From the NCBI GenBank assembly GCA_947462875.1, contig CANHQJ010000002.1:248001-312000 (forward strand): a DNA stretch of 64,000 nucleotides, given 5' to 3'. The position numbers and the translations under genes were made by a program. The notes under the pieces are model-generated. The model was given only the letters and a program-made list of their open reading frames with translations, searched no databases and was not told the origin of the DNA. Shown here in pieces: positions 8,743 to 17,697 of the stretch (within the stretch, counting starts at the first letter, position 1; each line of letters begins with the position of its first letter). Source of the stretch: Verrucomicrobiia bacterium. Its GTDB lineage: Bacteria; Verrucomicrobiota; Verrucomicrobiia; Verrucomicrobiales; Akkermansiaceae.

Positions 8743-9336
8743 ATGAAATCCCCCTCATATTCACGTCGTCGCCACCAGGCAGGTTTCACTCTCATGGAAC
8801 TGCTGGTGGTCATCACCATCATCGTTATCCTCGCCAGCCTCACCATGGGCGGGCTGGGATACATGCAGCGCAATCAGGCCGTGCAGAAATGCAAGGCGCA
8901 GATTGCCATGCTCGGAACGGGGCTGGAGGAATACAAACTCGACTTCGGTCGCTACCCGGTGGCGAATGATACGGGTGTCACGGGCGACCTTGGCTCGAAC
9001 GTGTTGTATCGCGCCCTTTACTGGGACAGTGACAATAACGGCTCCGGAGTTGGCGCGGATCAGAATCAGCGCGTCTACCTTGCCGAGCTCGATCCCGCCA
9101 GCACCAAACAAGGCTGGAGCAGTAACCCGGTGGCTTCGGCGCAAAACACGATCCGTGATCCCTGGGGTCTTGATTATCGCTATCGCTCCGGTGTGAATGC
9201 CACGGGCGCGGTCAATACCGAGTGCATCAATCCCGACTTTGATCTCTGGTCCTTCGGTCCCGATGGTGTCAATGGCAGCATTGCCCCCAACAGCACGGAC
9301 CCGCAGGCACAGGACAACATTTCAAACTGGAAGTAA
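8743..9336 (+). CDS. Type IV pilin / type II pseudopilin (GspG-like)
   Basis: A prepilin with the processing and N-methylation site: after a short basic leader comes G|FTLMELLVVITIIVILASLT, with cleavage expected between Gly and Phe and the conserved Glu at +5. The rest is a soluble domain of about 160 residues, including a KCKAQIAMLGTGLEEYKLD helix, PVANDTG, and C-terminal DPWGLDYRYRS and WSFGPDG blocks that resemble GspG major pseudopilins. I chose the ATG at 8743 because it gives a normal basic leader; the ATG at 8707, which overlaps the preceding stop, would add 12 residues. No prepilin peptidase is visible in the window. A terminator follows. Confidence 0.92.
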   Translation: MKSPSYSRRRHQAGFTLMELLVVITIIVILASLTMGGLGYMQRNQAVQKCKAQIAMLGTGLEEYKLDFGRYPVANDTGVTGDLGSNVLYRALYWDSDNNGSGVGADQNQRVYLAELDPASTKQGWSSNPVASAQNTIRDPWGLDYRYRSGVNATGAVNTECINPDFDLWSFGPDGVNGSIAPNSTDPQAQDNISNWK

Positions 9337-9359
9337 TTTCCGCGAAGAGAATTTCCAGA

Positions 9360-9390
9360 AGAGCCGCCCTCCCGGCGGCTCTTTTCGTTT
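9360..9390 (+). terminator. Terminator of the pilus operon
   Basis: A 9-bp perfect stem AGAGCCGCC / GGCGGCTCT with loop CTCCC is followed by TTTCGTTTGTT. It lies between the pilin gene and a convergent minus-strand gene ending at 9392. Confidence 0.88.
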
Positions 9391-9391
9391 G

Positions 9392-9820
9392 TTACCGTTT
9401 TTCCAACGATGTGAGGGCCTTTTTCTGGAAATCGCTGAGCAGGCGGTATTCCTTATCGGTAATCGGATACGGACCGGAGACTTCCATCGGTTTGCTCACC
9501 GAGCGGGTATCGTTGCGGAAGGAATAGGCCTCACGCTTTTTCAGGTAGTAGAGGATCAGGTAGTGTCGGCGATCCTGGGTGGACTCGGCGATGCAATCGG
9601 GTGTGCCGAGTTGTGCGAGAAATTCCTTAAACTCCGGGTGCAGCGTGGCGTGGTTTTGCAAGCGCCGCCAGCCGAGCGTGGGCGGATCGGCGATGACCAG
9701 CATGATGCTGTTGTTCGCCTCCTTTTCCGTCCATCCCGAGTTCCATGCGGCACGGTAGGGCGCGCACTGGGTGAGGGGAAGGGCGAGCAGAAGGCAGAGA
9801 ATCGAAGAACAACGGCGCAT
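9392..9820 (-). CDS. Hypothetical lipoprotein
   Basis: From the ATG at 9820 the protein has 142 residues and a lipoprotein signal peptide, MRRCSSILCLLLALPLTQC, with lipobox LTQC. An upstream ATG (9850) would add ten residues and overlap the next gene; the shorter start gives a proper signal peptide and a 7-base gap. The mature part (AWNSGWTEKEANNSIM, DRRHYLILYYLKKREAYSF, LLSDFQKKAL) matches no family I recognise. It follows the protease lipoprotein gene on the same strand and is probably co-transcribed with it. Confidence 0.7.
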   Translation of the reverse strand: MRRCSSILCLLLALPLTQCAPYRAAWNSGWTEKEANNSIMLVIADPPTLGWRRLQNHATLHPEFKEFLAQLGTPDCIAESTQDRRHYLILYYLKKREAYSFRNDTRSVSKPMEVSGPYPITDKEYRLLSDFQKKALTSLEKR

Positions 9821-9827
9821 GGTCGCT

Positions 9828-10577
9828 CTATCTACGGCGATCATTGGCAATGATTTTCATCACCTTGCCCACATTCGGCCGAACGCCGGAAGATTCGGTG
9901 AAAATCGGAGTCTCCATGGGAATGAGGAACTCGACGGAGGAGTTGATGCCGATGAGTTGCGCCCTCGCATCGAGTATGGGACCGCCGCTATCGCCGGGCT
10001 GCAAGGGGATATCGATGCGAAACCGTTTTGTGCCGGTGAACATCGATTGCGCGGGGATGGTGGTATTGAGAGCGCCGTAGAGCGGCTTCAATCCGGTGGT
10101 GAGGCCGCCATGAAATACCGTGGTGCCCTCGGGAATGGCCTGCCCGGGCGGCGTGAAGGCGTAGTAGGAGGGCGTGTCAAGCGGGGCGTGGAAGATCGCG
10201 ATGTCGTTGCGCGCGTCGCGCCAGACGATGCGGGCTTGCGCGATTTGCAGGCCACTGCCACGACCGTAAAGGACATGCACGGTGCTGGTGCGGGCGTTCT
10301 TGAGAACGTGATCGGCAGTGAGGAAGTAGCCATCCGGGCTGATCGGACAGGCCGTGCCGCCATCGGTGTCAGGCGGCGTTTGCGATTTCGGAAAACCGCG
10401 CCTGACCCACGCGCTGATATCGGCTTGTTTGGTGACGATCACCGCACTCATGCGCTGCTGCGCGAAATACAGCGATTCCGGGCTCGGCGGGCGCCGATCC
10501 ACCCGGGCAGGCGGCGGAGCCACGTAGCAACTGGTCAGTGGTAAAAAACAGAGCAGTGCAAAAAATACGCGCATCAT
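9828..10577 (-). CDS. Trypsin-like serine protease, lipoprotein
   Basis: A secreted chymotrypsin-fold protease, probably lipid-anchored: the signal peptide MMRVFFALLCFLPLTSC ends in lipobox LTSC. The catalytic triad is complete: His90 in LTADH, Asp125 in RNDIAIF, and Ser197 in GDSGGP. The mature protein is a single protease domain of about 230 residues with no PDZ domain, unlike HtrA/DegP. Its ATG overlaps the stop of the dus gene by four bases (ATGA), pointing to translational coupling. A second small lipoprotein gene follows. The substrate is unknown; cell-envelope quality control or nutrient proteolysis are both possible. Confidence 0.87.
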   Translation of the reverse strand: MMRVFFALLCFLPLTSCYVAPPPARVDRRPPSPESLYFAQQRMSAVIVTKQADISAWVRRGFPKSQTPPDTDGGTACPISPDGYFLTADHVLKNARTSTVHVLYGRGSGLQIAQARIVWRDARNDIAIFHAPLDTPSYYAFTPPGQAIPEGTTVFHGGLTTGLKPLYGALNTTIPAQSMFTGTKRFRIDIPLQPGDSGGPILDARAQLIGINSSVEFLIPMETPIFTESSGVRPNVGKVMKIIANDRRR

Positions 10578-11608
10578 GAGCTGACAGTGTGCAGGGTGGG
10601 GTGTTCGTGTTCTTCCTCGCCGGCAAGCTCGCGCGCGAGACCGAGCGCGGCGATGTCCTCCACGTGGGCGACGGATTCGACCTTGGCAAGCAGTTGCCGC
10701 AATTCCTTCGCCCCGGCGAAACCCTTGCAGTATGCGAGCAGGCGACCGCGCATCGCCATCATGGCATGGCGTTCATGGCCGTAGCGGGTGCTCTGCACGG
10801 CGAGGCGACAGTGACGTACGATCAGTGCCCAGCGTTCTTCGGGGCTGACCGGTGGCACGTTTTCCTCACCCTGGAGCCGGGCTTTCGTCTCGCGGAAAAT
10901 CCATGGGTGCTGCATCGCGGCGCGGCCGATCATGACGCCGGAAATGGCGGTGTGCGCGCGGCGGGCGATGACGTCATCGGCCGTGTGAATGTCGCCATTG
11001 CCAATCACGGGGATGCTGACCGCGCGGGCGCATTGATCGATGATCTCCCAATTCGCCAGACCCGAGTAGCCCTGCGCGCGGGTGCGACCGTGCACGGCGA
11101 TCGCTTGGATGCCGCTGTCTTCGAGGATGTGGCACACTTCCACCGCATTGATGGTTTGCTGATCCCAGCCGACACGGATTTTTGCCGTGACGGGCACGCT
11201 GGTGCCGGCGAGTGCCTTGACAACACCGGAGGCGACCGAGGCCAGCACCGGGCAGTCTTTCAGCAGGGACGAGCCGCCGTTTTTCGAAACAACCTTGTTG
11301 ACCGGGCAGCCGAAGTTGATGTCGATGAAGTCGGGTTGTTTCCAGTCGATGATTTTTCTCGCCGCCTCGCCCATGCGATCGCCATCGGCCCCGAAAAGCT
11401 GGATGCCCACCGGGCGCTGTTCATCGGTGAACTCGGTGTATTTCCGCGTGTAGTCATCGCGCTGCATGATGCCCTCGGCGGAAACGAACTCGGTGACCAT
11501 CACATCGGCACCCAGTTCCTTGCAGAGTTGGCGGAATACCACGTCCGTCACTCCCGCCATCGGCGCGAGATAGAGCGGGAAATTTCCGGATGTGAACCAA
11601 GGCAGCAC
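10574..11608 (-). CDS. dus: tRNA-dihydrouridine synthase (DusB-like)
   Basis: An FMN enzyme that reduces uridine to dihydrouridine in the D-loop of tRNA using NADPH. The TIM-barrel signatures are present: YLAPMAGVTDVVFRQLCKEL near the N-terminus for FMN binding, DINFGCPVNKV with the catalytic Cys101, KIRVGWD, IAVHGRTRAQGYSG, PVIGNGDI and GVMIGRAAMQHPWIF. The 344 residues match DusB/Dus families. A C-terminal acidic tail (EEEHEHPTLHTVSS) extends slightly beyond the core. It leads a minus-strand operon with the protease and lipoprotein genes downstream. The divergent amidohydrolase gene starts 109 bases upstream. Confidence 0.95.
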   Translation of the reverse strand: MLPWFTSGNFPLYLAPMAGVTDVVFRQLCKELGADVMVTEFVSAEGIMQRDDYTRKYTEFTDEQRPVGIQLFGADGDRMGEAARKIIDWKQPDFIDINFGCPVNKVVSKNGGSSLLKDCPVLASVASGVVKALAGTSVPVTAKIRVGWDQQTINAVEVCHILEDSGIQAIAVHGRTRAQGYSGLANWEIIDQCARAVSIPVIGNGDIHTADDVIARRAHTAISGVMIGRAAMQHPWIFRETKARLQGEENVPPVSPEERWALIVRHCRLAVQSTRYGHERHAMMAMRGRLLAYCKGFAGAKELRQLLAKVESVAHVEDIAALGLARELAGEEEHEHPTLHTVSS

Positions 11609-11717
11609 AGGCGCAGTCTATCATGACAACAAGCGCTGGCAAGCCGGCATAGTCGCGAATGTCAGCGCGGCGCATTGACTTTCCCTCGCGATTCGCTACT
11701 GACGAGCGAGAAAACTC

Positions 11718-12551
11718 ATGAAGATCGACAGCCATCAGCATTTCTGGAAATACAGCGCCATCGAGTATCCGTGGATGGGCGAGGAGCTCGCCTGCTGCCG
11801 CCGCGATTTGTTGCCCGATGACCTGGCTCCGCTGCTGGATGCCTCCGGGCTGGATGGCAGCATCGCGGTGCAAGCGCGGCAGATTCCCGAGGAGACGGAT
11901 TTCCTGCTCGACCTTGCGGAAAAACATCCGCGCGTGCTGGGCGTGGTCGGCTGGATTCCGCTATGTTCGCCGGATGTGGGCCGCTACCTGGAGCAATACG
12001 CCGCGCATCCGAAGATCGTGGGCTTCCGCCATGTGATCCAGGATGAGCCCGATGATGACTTCATCCTCCGGCCTGATTTCCAGGCCGGCATCCGCGAGCT
12101 GGGGCGCTACCCGCTGTGCTACGATGTGCTGATTTTCGAAAAACATCTGCCGCAGACGATCACCTTCGCCGATCAGCATCCGCAGATCTCCCTGGTGCTG
12201 GATCACATCGCCAAGCCGGAGATCCATGTGAACGAATTTTCCACCGCATGGGCGAAAAACATACGCCAACTCGCCGAGCGCGAACATGTCACCTGCAAGC
12301 TCTCGGGCATGGTGACGGAAGTGCGGGGCGGCGCATGGGATGCCGACATGCTGCGCCCCTATTTCGATACCGTGCTGGAGGCCTTCGGCCCGCAGCGTCT
12401 GATGTTCGGTTCGGACTGGCCGGTGTGCCTGATGCGCAGCAGCCACCGTCAGTGGGTGGAGACGGTCACCTCCTGGATCGCCCCGCTCAGCGCCGATGAA
12501 CAAGCCTCCATCATGGGCGGCACGGCGGCGCGGGTGTATGGGCTTGTCTGA
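11718..12551 (+). CDS. Amidohydrolase-fold lactonase (COG3618-like)
   Basis: A 277-residue member of the amidohydrolase superfamily. The metal-site motifs are DSHQHFW at residues 4-10, VLDHIAKP near the middle, and FGSDWPV near the C-terminus, the pattern of the COG3618 group that includes L-fuconolactonase and L-rhamnono-lactonase. These enzymes open sugar lactones to the aldonic acid. No signal peptide is visible, so it should be cytoplasmic. No sugar dehydrogenase or transporter gene lies nearby, so the natural lactone cannot be inferred from context. A secreted metallophosphoesterase follows after a short gap on the same strand. Confidence 0.86.
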   Translation: MKIDSHQHFWKYSAIEYPWMGEELACCRRDLLPDDLAPLLDASGLDGSIAVQARQIPEETDFLLDLAEKHPRVLGVVGWIPLCSPDVGRYLEQYAAHPKIVGFRHVIQDEPDDDFILRPDFQAGIRELGRYPLCYDVLIFEKHLPQTITFADQHPQISLVLDHIAKPEIHVNEFSTAWAKNIRQLAEREHVTCKLSGMVTEVRGGAWDADMLRPYFDTVLEAFGPQRLMFGSDWPVCLMRSSHRQWVETVTSWIAPLSADEQASIMGGTAARVYGLV

Positions 12552-12596
12552 TTTTTCCCGCAGGAAACGCTCGGTTGTCCGCGTATGCTCCCGATG

Positions 12597-13559
12597 ATGA
12601 AACGCCGACAATTTCTCACGACTTCCGCGCTGACGCTGGCCTTGCCCGCTTGGGCGGCGGACAGTGCGCGCAAGCCCTTGCGCTTTGGTGTGATCACGGA
12701 TGTGCACCAGGACATCATGCATGATGGCATCGCCCGCATCACGGCATTTGTCACCGCCATGCAAGAGGCCAAGGTGGATTTCATCATCCAGTTGGGTGAC
12801 TTTTGTGTGCCGCACGCGCGCAATCAGGCATTCATCGATGCCTGGAACCGATTCGAGGGGCCACGCTATCATGTGTTAGGGAATCACGATACCGATGGCG
12901 GCTACAAAAAAGAAGCGACGCGGGCGTTTTGGGGCATGCCTTCGAACTACTACGGCTTTGACCAAGGCGGCATCCGCTTTCTGGTGCTGGATGGCAATGA
13001 CCCCGGCGGCAAGAGCCGTGGGTATGCGCGCTTCATCGGCAAGGAACAGCAGGAGTGGTTGCGGCAGGAATTGAAAAACGCGGTGACTCCCGTGATCGTT
13101 TGCAGTCATCAGCCGCTGGAAAGCGCGGGCGGTGTGGAGAATCAGGAAGAGATCCGCGCGCTGCTCGGCTCGGCTCCGGAACAGGGCAGACGAAAAATCA
13201 TCGCCTGCCTCAGCGGTCACATGCATCAGGATTATGTGCGCATCATCCATGGCATCCCTCATGTGCAGTGCAATAGCGCTTCGTATGTCTGGCTGGAAGG
13301 GGCGAAAAAGGCCGAGGTTTATCCTGCCGCCGTTCACCAGGCCCATCCGCACCTGACCCGTGTCGCACCCTATCGGGATCCGTTGTGGGCCGTGGTGACG
13401 ATCGATCACCAGACCTCGACCATGAAACTGCAAGGAACCAAAACCGAGTGGGTCGGAGAAGATCCCTGGCAGCGCGGAGTAACGGAAACGCAGTATCCGC
13501 GCGACATCCAGAGGCCGGCGATTTCCGATCGCTCGGTGGTATGGAATGCCAAGATGTGA
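12597..13559 (+). CDS. Secreted metallophosphoesterase (calcineurin-like), probable Tat substrate
   Basis: The calcineurin-like motifs are all present: FGVITDVH (D and H ligands), IIQLGDF (GD), LGNHD (GNHD), VICSHQP and LSGHMH. From the ATG at 12597 the N-terminus is MKRRQFLTTSALTLALPAWA, a signal peptide whose KRRQFL resembles a twin-arginine motif, so export of a folded, metal-loaded enzyme is likely. ATGs at 12585 and 12594 would add a few residues before the arginines. The substrate (phosphomonoester, phosphodiester or nucleotide) cannot be told. The gene has no recognisable Shine-Dalgarno sequence. The 117 bases after it hold no terminator or gene that I can see. Confidence 0.88.
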   Translation: MKRRQFLTTSALTLALPAWAADSARKPLRFGVITDVHQDIMHDGIARITAFVTAMQEAKVDFIIQLGDFCVPHARNQAFIDAWNRFEGPRYHVLGNHDTDGGYKKEATRAFWGMPSNYYGFDQGGIRFLVLDGNDPGGKSRGYARFIGKEQQEWLRQELKNAVTPVIVCSHQPLESAGGVENQEEIRALLGSAPEQGRRKIIACLSGHMHQDYVRIIHGIPHVQCNSASYVWLEGAKKAEVYPAAVHQAHPHLTRVAPYRDPLWAVVTIDHQTSTMKLQGTKTEWVGEDPWQRGVTETQYPRDIQRPAISDRSVVWNAKM

Positions 13560-13676
13560 TGATGGATCATTGATCTGTTAGATGATCATTGCACGACAGC
13601 GGTGGAAACATTTGCCCATTTTGGAATTCACATCGCCTTGACTCTGGGAGAGTGAAGAGCGCATTCTTCCCGCGTT

Positions 13677-14444
13677 ATGAAAAAACACAGTGATCGCACG
13701 CGCATCCGTCCAGGCGGTATTTTGCATTGGTCCACCCTTTGTCTGCTCGCGGGGGGCAGTGTCGCGCTGACGTCCTGTGATTCGGAGAACACCTACACCG
13801 CCACGGCCCAGGATGAACAAATGGCCGCGTTGCAAAAAAAGCTCGATGACATCGATAGCCGCAAATCTCAGCTGCTGAATGGCTATGTAGAGCACAATTT
13901 CGAACTGCCCGGTGCCGGATTTTACCACGCCGATGCCCAGGACTTTTTCCCCTACTCCTACGGTCAGGAAAAAGATGGCAAATGGTATGCCAATGGCGAG
14001 TGGGTGGACACCAAGCCCGAGCCTCCGCGTTTGACCACCAGCCGCCCGTCAGAGGCTGCGCTGCGCAAAATTGAAATGATTCTGGCGCGCGAGCAGGAAT
14101 TGGTCGAGGAAAATGGCGGCGGCTCTACCACCACGCACCGCACCACTCATCATCACAGCAGTGGTGTCGGCAATATGCTGTTGATGTACTGGCTGCTTTC
14201 GGGAAACCGCAACAACTTCACACCCGGTGCCGGCTTCCAACAAGCGCAGGTCCGTCAACAGGGATGGCAACAAGCGCTGAACAACGATCGCAGCACCGTC
14301 AATGCCCATGCCGCCGCGAATCCCGGCTACCAACGCCTCGTCCAGCAGAGCAAACAAAGCGGCGCTCCGGTGACCGCAGGAAGATCCGTGCGCGGAGGCT
14401 TCGGCGGCAGCAGCTCGGGCAGTTCGTCGTCGTTCGGCAGTTGA
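13677..14444 (+). CDS. Lipoprotein of YgiB (DUF1190)-like architecture
   Basis: A 255-residue lipoprotein with signal ending in VALTSC. The mature protein has a short coiled-coil-like helix (EQMAALQKKLDDIDSRKSQL), an aromatic segment DFFPYSYGQEKDGKWYANGE, a His/Thr stretch, a hydrophobic GVGNMLLMYWLLSG and a C-terminal RSVRGGFGGSSSGSSSS tail. A central hydrophobic segment followed by a VTRGGFG-like tail is how E. coli YgiB is built. The next gene, 21 bases on, is a YgiC-like glutathionylspermidine synthase, the same pairing as ygiB-ygiC. I therefore infer a YgiB-type partner; overall identity looks low. Function of the pair is not established. Confidence 0.65.
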   Translation: MKKHSDRTRIRPGGILHWSTLCLLAGGSVALTSCDSENTYTATAQDEQMAALQKKLDDIDSRKSQLLNGYVEHNFELPGAGFYHADAQDFFPYSYGQEKDGKWYANGEWVDTKPEPPRLTTSRPSEAALRKIEMILAREQELVEENGGGSTTTHRTTHHHSSGVGNMLLMYWLLSGNRNNFTPGAGFQQAQVRQQGWQQALNNDRSTVNAHAAANPGYQRLVQQSKQSGAPVTAGRSVRGGFGGSSSGSSSSFGS

Positions 14445-14465
14445 GAGCGTTTTGTTTTTTCTCTC

Positions 14466-15623
14466 ATGAATTCCAATTTTTCTTTCGTCCCGATCCGTCT
14501 GGAAACCAGCCGTCCGCGACAGGACTGGGTCCGGCGCGTCGAGGAATCCGGGCTCGTTTGGCACGGTGCCGGAGCGGATTCGTACTGGAATGAAAACGAG
14601 CACCTCGTTTTTTCCCTGCAAGCCGCCGAGACTCTCGAAGCCGCCGCGAACGAGCTCCATGCCATGTGCCTCGATGCCTGTGAGCAAATCATTTGCCGCG
14701 GTTGGTGGGACAAGCTTTCCATCCCCGAGGATCTCGCCCGCCTCATCCAGGCCTCGTGGGTGGCGCAGGATTTTTCGCTCTACGGCCGCTTCGATCTCGC
14801 CTGGGACGGCATCGGCACGCCGAAACTTCTCGAATACAATGCGGACACGCCCACGTCTTTGTTAGAGGCTGCCGTCATCCAGTGGGACTGGCTCAAGGAT
14901 TGCCATCCTGACTCGGACCAGCTCAACTCCCTGCACGAGGCCCTCGTCGAACGCTGGAAAACCTTGTCCGACCCGCTCATCCATCTCGCCTGTGCCTGGG
15001 ACCTGCCGGAAGACCGGCAAACCATCGCCTACCTCGCCGAAACCGCCGAGCAGGCCGGAAAAGCCGTGCATCTCATGGACATGAGCGAGATCGGTTATTC
15101 GCCCGAAGGTCGCTTCACCGATACCATGGAGCGACCGATCGATCGGCTCTTCAAACTCTACCCGTGGGAGTGGCTGGCGAAGGAACCCTTCTTTGCCGAA
15201 ATCGGCACCGAGCGCTCCCGCTTCATCGAGCCCGCATGGAAAATGATGCTCTCCAACAAGGCGTTGTTGCCCATCTTGTGGGAACTCCACCCCAACCACC
15301 CCTTGCTCCTGCCCGCCACGCGCAGTCGTGAGGAAATGAGCCGCCTCGGTTTTTCCCAGTGGGTGGAAAAGCCCATCTACGGTCGCGAAGGCGGTGGCAT
15401 CTCGCTGTGTGAATTTGGCAAAGCCATCGCCCAAGGCACCGGCCAAGCCGAGTCCCCGCACATGATCTATCAAAAACGCACGCCCCTGTTTCAAGCGGGT
15501 GGCCGTCACTTCGTCTGGGGGCTGTGGATGGTGGATGACACCTGCTGCGCCCTCTCCGCCCGCGGCGACCAGTCTCCCATCACCGGCAACATGAGCCGCT
15601 TCCATCCGCACCGGATCGGGTGA
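14466..15623 (+). CDS. Glutathionylspermidine synthase-family ATP-grasp protein (YgiC-like)
   Basis: A 385-residue stand-alone synthetase-type protein without the N-terminal amidase domain of bifunctional Gss. Family motifs include YGRFDLAWDG, LLEYNADTPTSLLEA and VIQWDWL, then SRFIEPAWKMMLSNKALLPIL, KPIYGREGGGI and the C-terminal HFVWGLWMVDD. These are the ATP-grasp and substrate-binding blocks of the GSP_synth family. E. coli YgiC and YjfC have the same form but lack demonstrated glutathionylspermidine synthase activity, so a peptide or polyamine ligase role is possible and the product is unknown. It follows the YgiB-like lipoprotein gene in one operon. Confidence 0.87.
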   Translation: MNSNFSFVPIRLETSRPRQDWVRRVEESGLVWHGAGADSYWNENEHLVFSLQAAETLEAAANELHAMCLDACEQIICRGWWDKLSIPEDLARLIQASWVAQDFSLYGRFDLAWDGIGTPKLLEYNADTPTSLLEAAVIQWDWLKDCHPDSDQLNSLHEALVERWKTLSDPLIHLACAWDLPEDRQTIAYLAETAEQAGKAVHLMDMSEIGYSPEGRFTDTMERPIDRLFKLYPWEWLAKEPFFAEIGTERSRFIEPAWKMMLSNKALLPILWELHPNHPLLLPATRSREEMSRLGFSQWVEKPIYGREGGGISLCEFGKAIAQGTGQAESPHMIYQKRTPLFQAGGRHFVWGLWMVDDTCCALSARGDQSPITGNMSRFHPHRIG

Positions 15624-15641
15624 TGGGGTCCATCCGATAAA

Positions 15642-15660
15642 ACGCTCGCGTCGGGAGCGT
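15642..15660. repeat. Small inverted repeat between genes
   Basis: ACGCTC and GAGCGT form a 6-bp stem around GCGTCGG, preceded by AAA. It may be a weak terminator for the YgiC-like gene, but a T-run is missing and the next start codon is only 10 bases away. Confidence 0.35.
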
Positions 15661-15669
15661 ATCTCCGTA

Positions 15670-17643
15670 ATGCGAAATTCGGCAATCCATGGCATGTGGG
15701 GAGTGGTCTTCCTGATTCTAACAATTTCATCGCAGGCTGCGGAGTCACATGTGATCGCAGTGGGGGGAGATAAGGGCGTTTCACCTCATCAGGCGCTGGA
15801 GGAAATCGCACGTATCCGTCTCGCTCATCCCTTGGACCCCATCGAAGTCGTCGTTGCCGATGGTACCTATCTGTTGGACCGCCCGCTCGTGCTGGAAAGC
15901 AAGCATAGCGGCATGGGCAAGATGCCTGTGTATTGGAAAGCGGCAGCGGGAGCCAGGCCGGTCATGAGCGGCGGCGTGCGCTTGAAAGGCTTTGCGCCAG
16001 CGGACAAGGGCACCTGGCAACTGCGGCTTCCCGCGGACGTGCCGGTTTTTGATCAGCTGTGGATCAATGGCCGCCGCGCCCCGCGCGCCCGTCATCCGAA
16101 CCAGGGATTTTTGCTGATGAAATCGGTGACGGAAGTTCCGTTGGAAAAGGAACGCGCCCGCCAAACCGTGCAGATGTCGCCCCAGGATTTGGCGCTGCTC
16201 GGCTCGATCAGTCCCGCGGAGCAGGCATCGGTGCAAATGCTGGCCTATCACAAGTGGGACAATACCCGTCGTTTTTTGGAAAGCATGGATCCCGCGAACG
16301 GTCGGTTGACGACAGTGGGCAAGGCGATGAAACCATGGAACCGCTGGGACGCGCACACCGGAGTGGTGTTCGAAAATTTCCACGCCGCGCTCGATCAGCC
16401 GGGGGAATGGTTTGTGGATGACAAGCGCGTGTTGCATTACCTTCCTCTTGCGGGTGAGACTCCGGACAGCGTGGAGGTCATCGCGCCGCGGCTTTCGCAA
16501 TTGCTGCGCATCCAGGGGACGCCCGAGAAACCGGTCACCGATCATTACTGGAACGGGATTCGTTTTCTCCATGCCGGTTGGGTATGCCCTCCCGCGGGTT
16601 TCGAACCGCAACAGGCGGCGGCTTCGATCGAGGCGGTGATTCAGGTCGATCACGCCGCGCGCCTTCGTTTCGAGAATTGTGAGATCGCGCACACCGGTCT
16701 ATATGGCATCTGGTTTCGCCAGAACTGCCAGCACAATGTGGTGCGGCACTGCGAGCTTCACGATCTGGGTGCGGGCGGCCTGCGCACGGGGACGATGGAC
16801 CTTCCCGCGATGCCGCAGCAGGTGAGTGCGTTCCAGACGTTTGATAACAACATCATCACGCGCACCGGTAACAATTTCCCCTGTGCCGTGGGCGTATGGA
16901 TCGGCCACAGCGGCGATAACACGATCAGCCACAATGAAGTCAGCCACATGCCCTACACCGGCATCTCCGTCGGCTGGCGTTGGGGCTATGATCGCAGCGA
17001 GGCGAAACGCAATCGCATCGAGGGCAACCACATCCACCACATCGGCGATGGTCTGTTGAGCGACATGGGTGCCGTTTATACCCTCGGCCCTTCCGAGGGC
17101 ACCATCATCACCGGCAACCACATCCACCATGTGGTCTCCTACACCTACGGCGGATGGGGGCTTTACAACGATGAGGGCAGCACCGGCATCGTCATGGAAA
17201 ACAATCTCGTTCATCATACCAAGAGCGGCGGTTACCACCAGCACTACGGCAAGGAAAACATCATCCGCAATAACATCCTCGCCTTTGCCAGCGAACAACA
17301 GGTGCAGTACACCCGCGCGGAAAAACACCTGTCGTTCCGCTTCACCGGCAACATCGTGCTATGGGAAAAAGGCCCGCTTATCGGCGGCGGCGGTTGGAAG
17401 CAAGGCCTCATTGACGCAAGCAAAAATCTCTACTGGCGCATGGATGGCAAAGATCCCGGTCCGCTTCCCGGCGAAAAAGAGTCTCGTTTTGCCAATCCTC
17501 ATTTCACCGACGCCGCCGGTGGTGACTGGACTCTAACAGATGATTCGCCGGCGCGGGCCATCGGCTTCGCGCCCTTCGATTGGCGGAAAGCGGGCGTGTA
17601 TGGCACGGAGGAATGGAAACAGCGGGCGGGGCGGCAGCGATGA
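15670..17643 (+). CDS. Secreted right-handed parallel beta-helix protein
   Basis: A 657-residue exported protein with signal peptide MRNSAIHGMWGVVFLILTISSQA. It starts with VVVADGTYLLDRPLVLES, the usual opening of polysaccharide-lyase-like beta helices. From about residue 300 it shows repeated short coils with aligned Asn and His residues, such as LRFENCEIAHTGLYGI, NVVRHCELHDLGAGGL, NTISHNEVSHMPYTGI, NRIEGNHIHHIG, TIITGNHIHHVVSYTYGG and GIVMENNLVHHTKSGG, as in the Beta_helix/PbH1 families. Such proteins bind or cleave polysaccharides such as alginate, pectin or chondroitin. Catalytic residues and substrate cannot be assigned. No other polysaccharide-utilisation gene lies next to it. Confidence 0.82.
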   Translation: MRNSAIHGMWGVVFLILTISSQAAESHVIAVGGDKGVSPHQALEEIARIRLAHPLDPIEVVVADGTYLLDRPLVLESKHSGMGKMPVYWKAAAGARPVMSGGVRLKGFAPADKGTWQLRLPADVPVFDQLWINGRRAPRARHPNQGFLLMKSVTEVPLEKERARQTVQMSPQDLALLGSISPAEQASVQMLAYHKWDNTRRFLESMDPANGRLTTVGKAMKPWNRWDAHTGVVFENFHAALDQPGEWFVDDKRVLHYLPLAGETPDSVEVIAPRLSQLLRIQGTPEKPVTDHYWNGIRFLHAGWVCPPAGFEPQQAAASIEAVIQVDHAARLRFENCEIAHTGLYGIWFRQNCQHNVVRHCELHDLGAGGLRTGTMDLPAMPQQVSAFQTFDNNIITRTGNNFPCAVGVWIGHSGDNTISHNEVSHMPYTGISVGWRWGYDRSEAKRNRIEGNHIHHIGDGLLSDMGAVYTLGPSEGTIITGNHIHHVVSYTYGGWGLYNDEGSTGIVMENNLVHHTKSGGYHQHYGKENIIRNNILAFASEQQVQYTRAEKHLSFRFTGNIVLWEKGPLIGGGGWKQGLIDASKNLYWRMDGKDPGPLPGEKESRFANPHFTDAAGGDWTLTDDSPARAIGFAPFDWRKAGVYGTEEWKQRAGRQR

Positions 17644-17697
17644 GGCACGCGGAAAAAACTTGTGCCGGGCTGCGAGTGCTGGCAGCGTGTCGGCGTC

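Noticed and set aside
11675-11702. TTGACT-16-TACTGA as a promoter of the amidohydrolase gene.
   Set aside because: The -10 matches the consensus at only two of six positions, so it is not listed as a feature.
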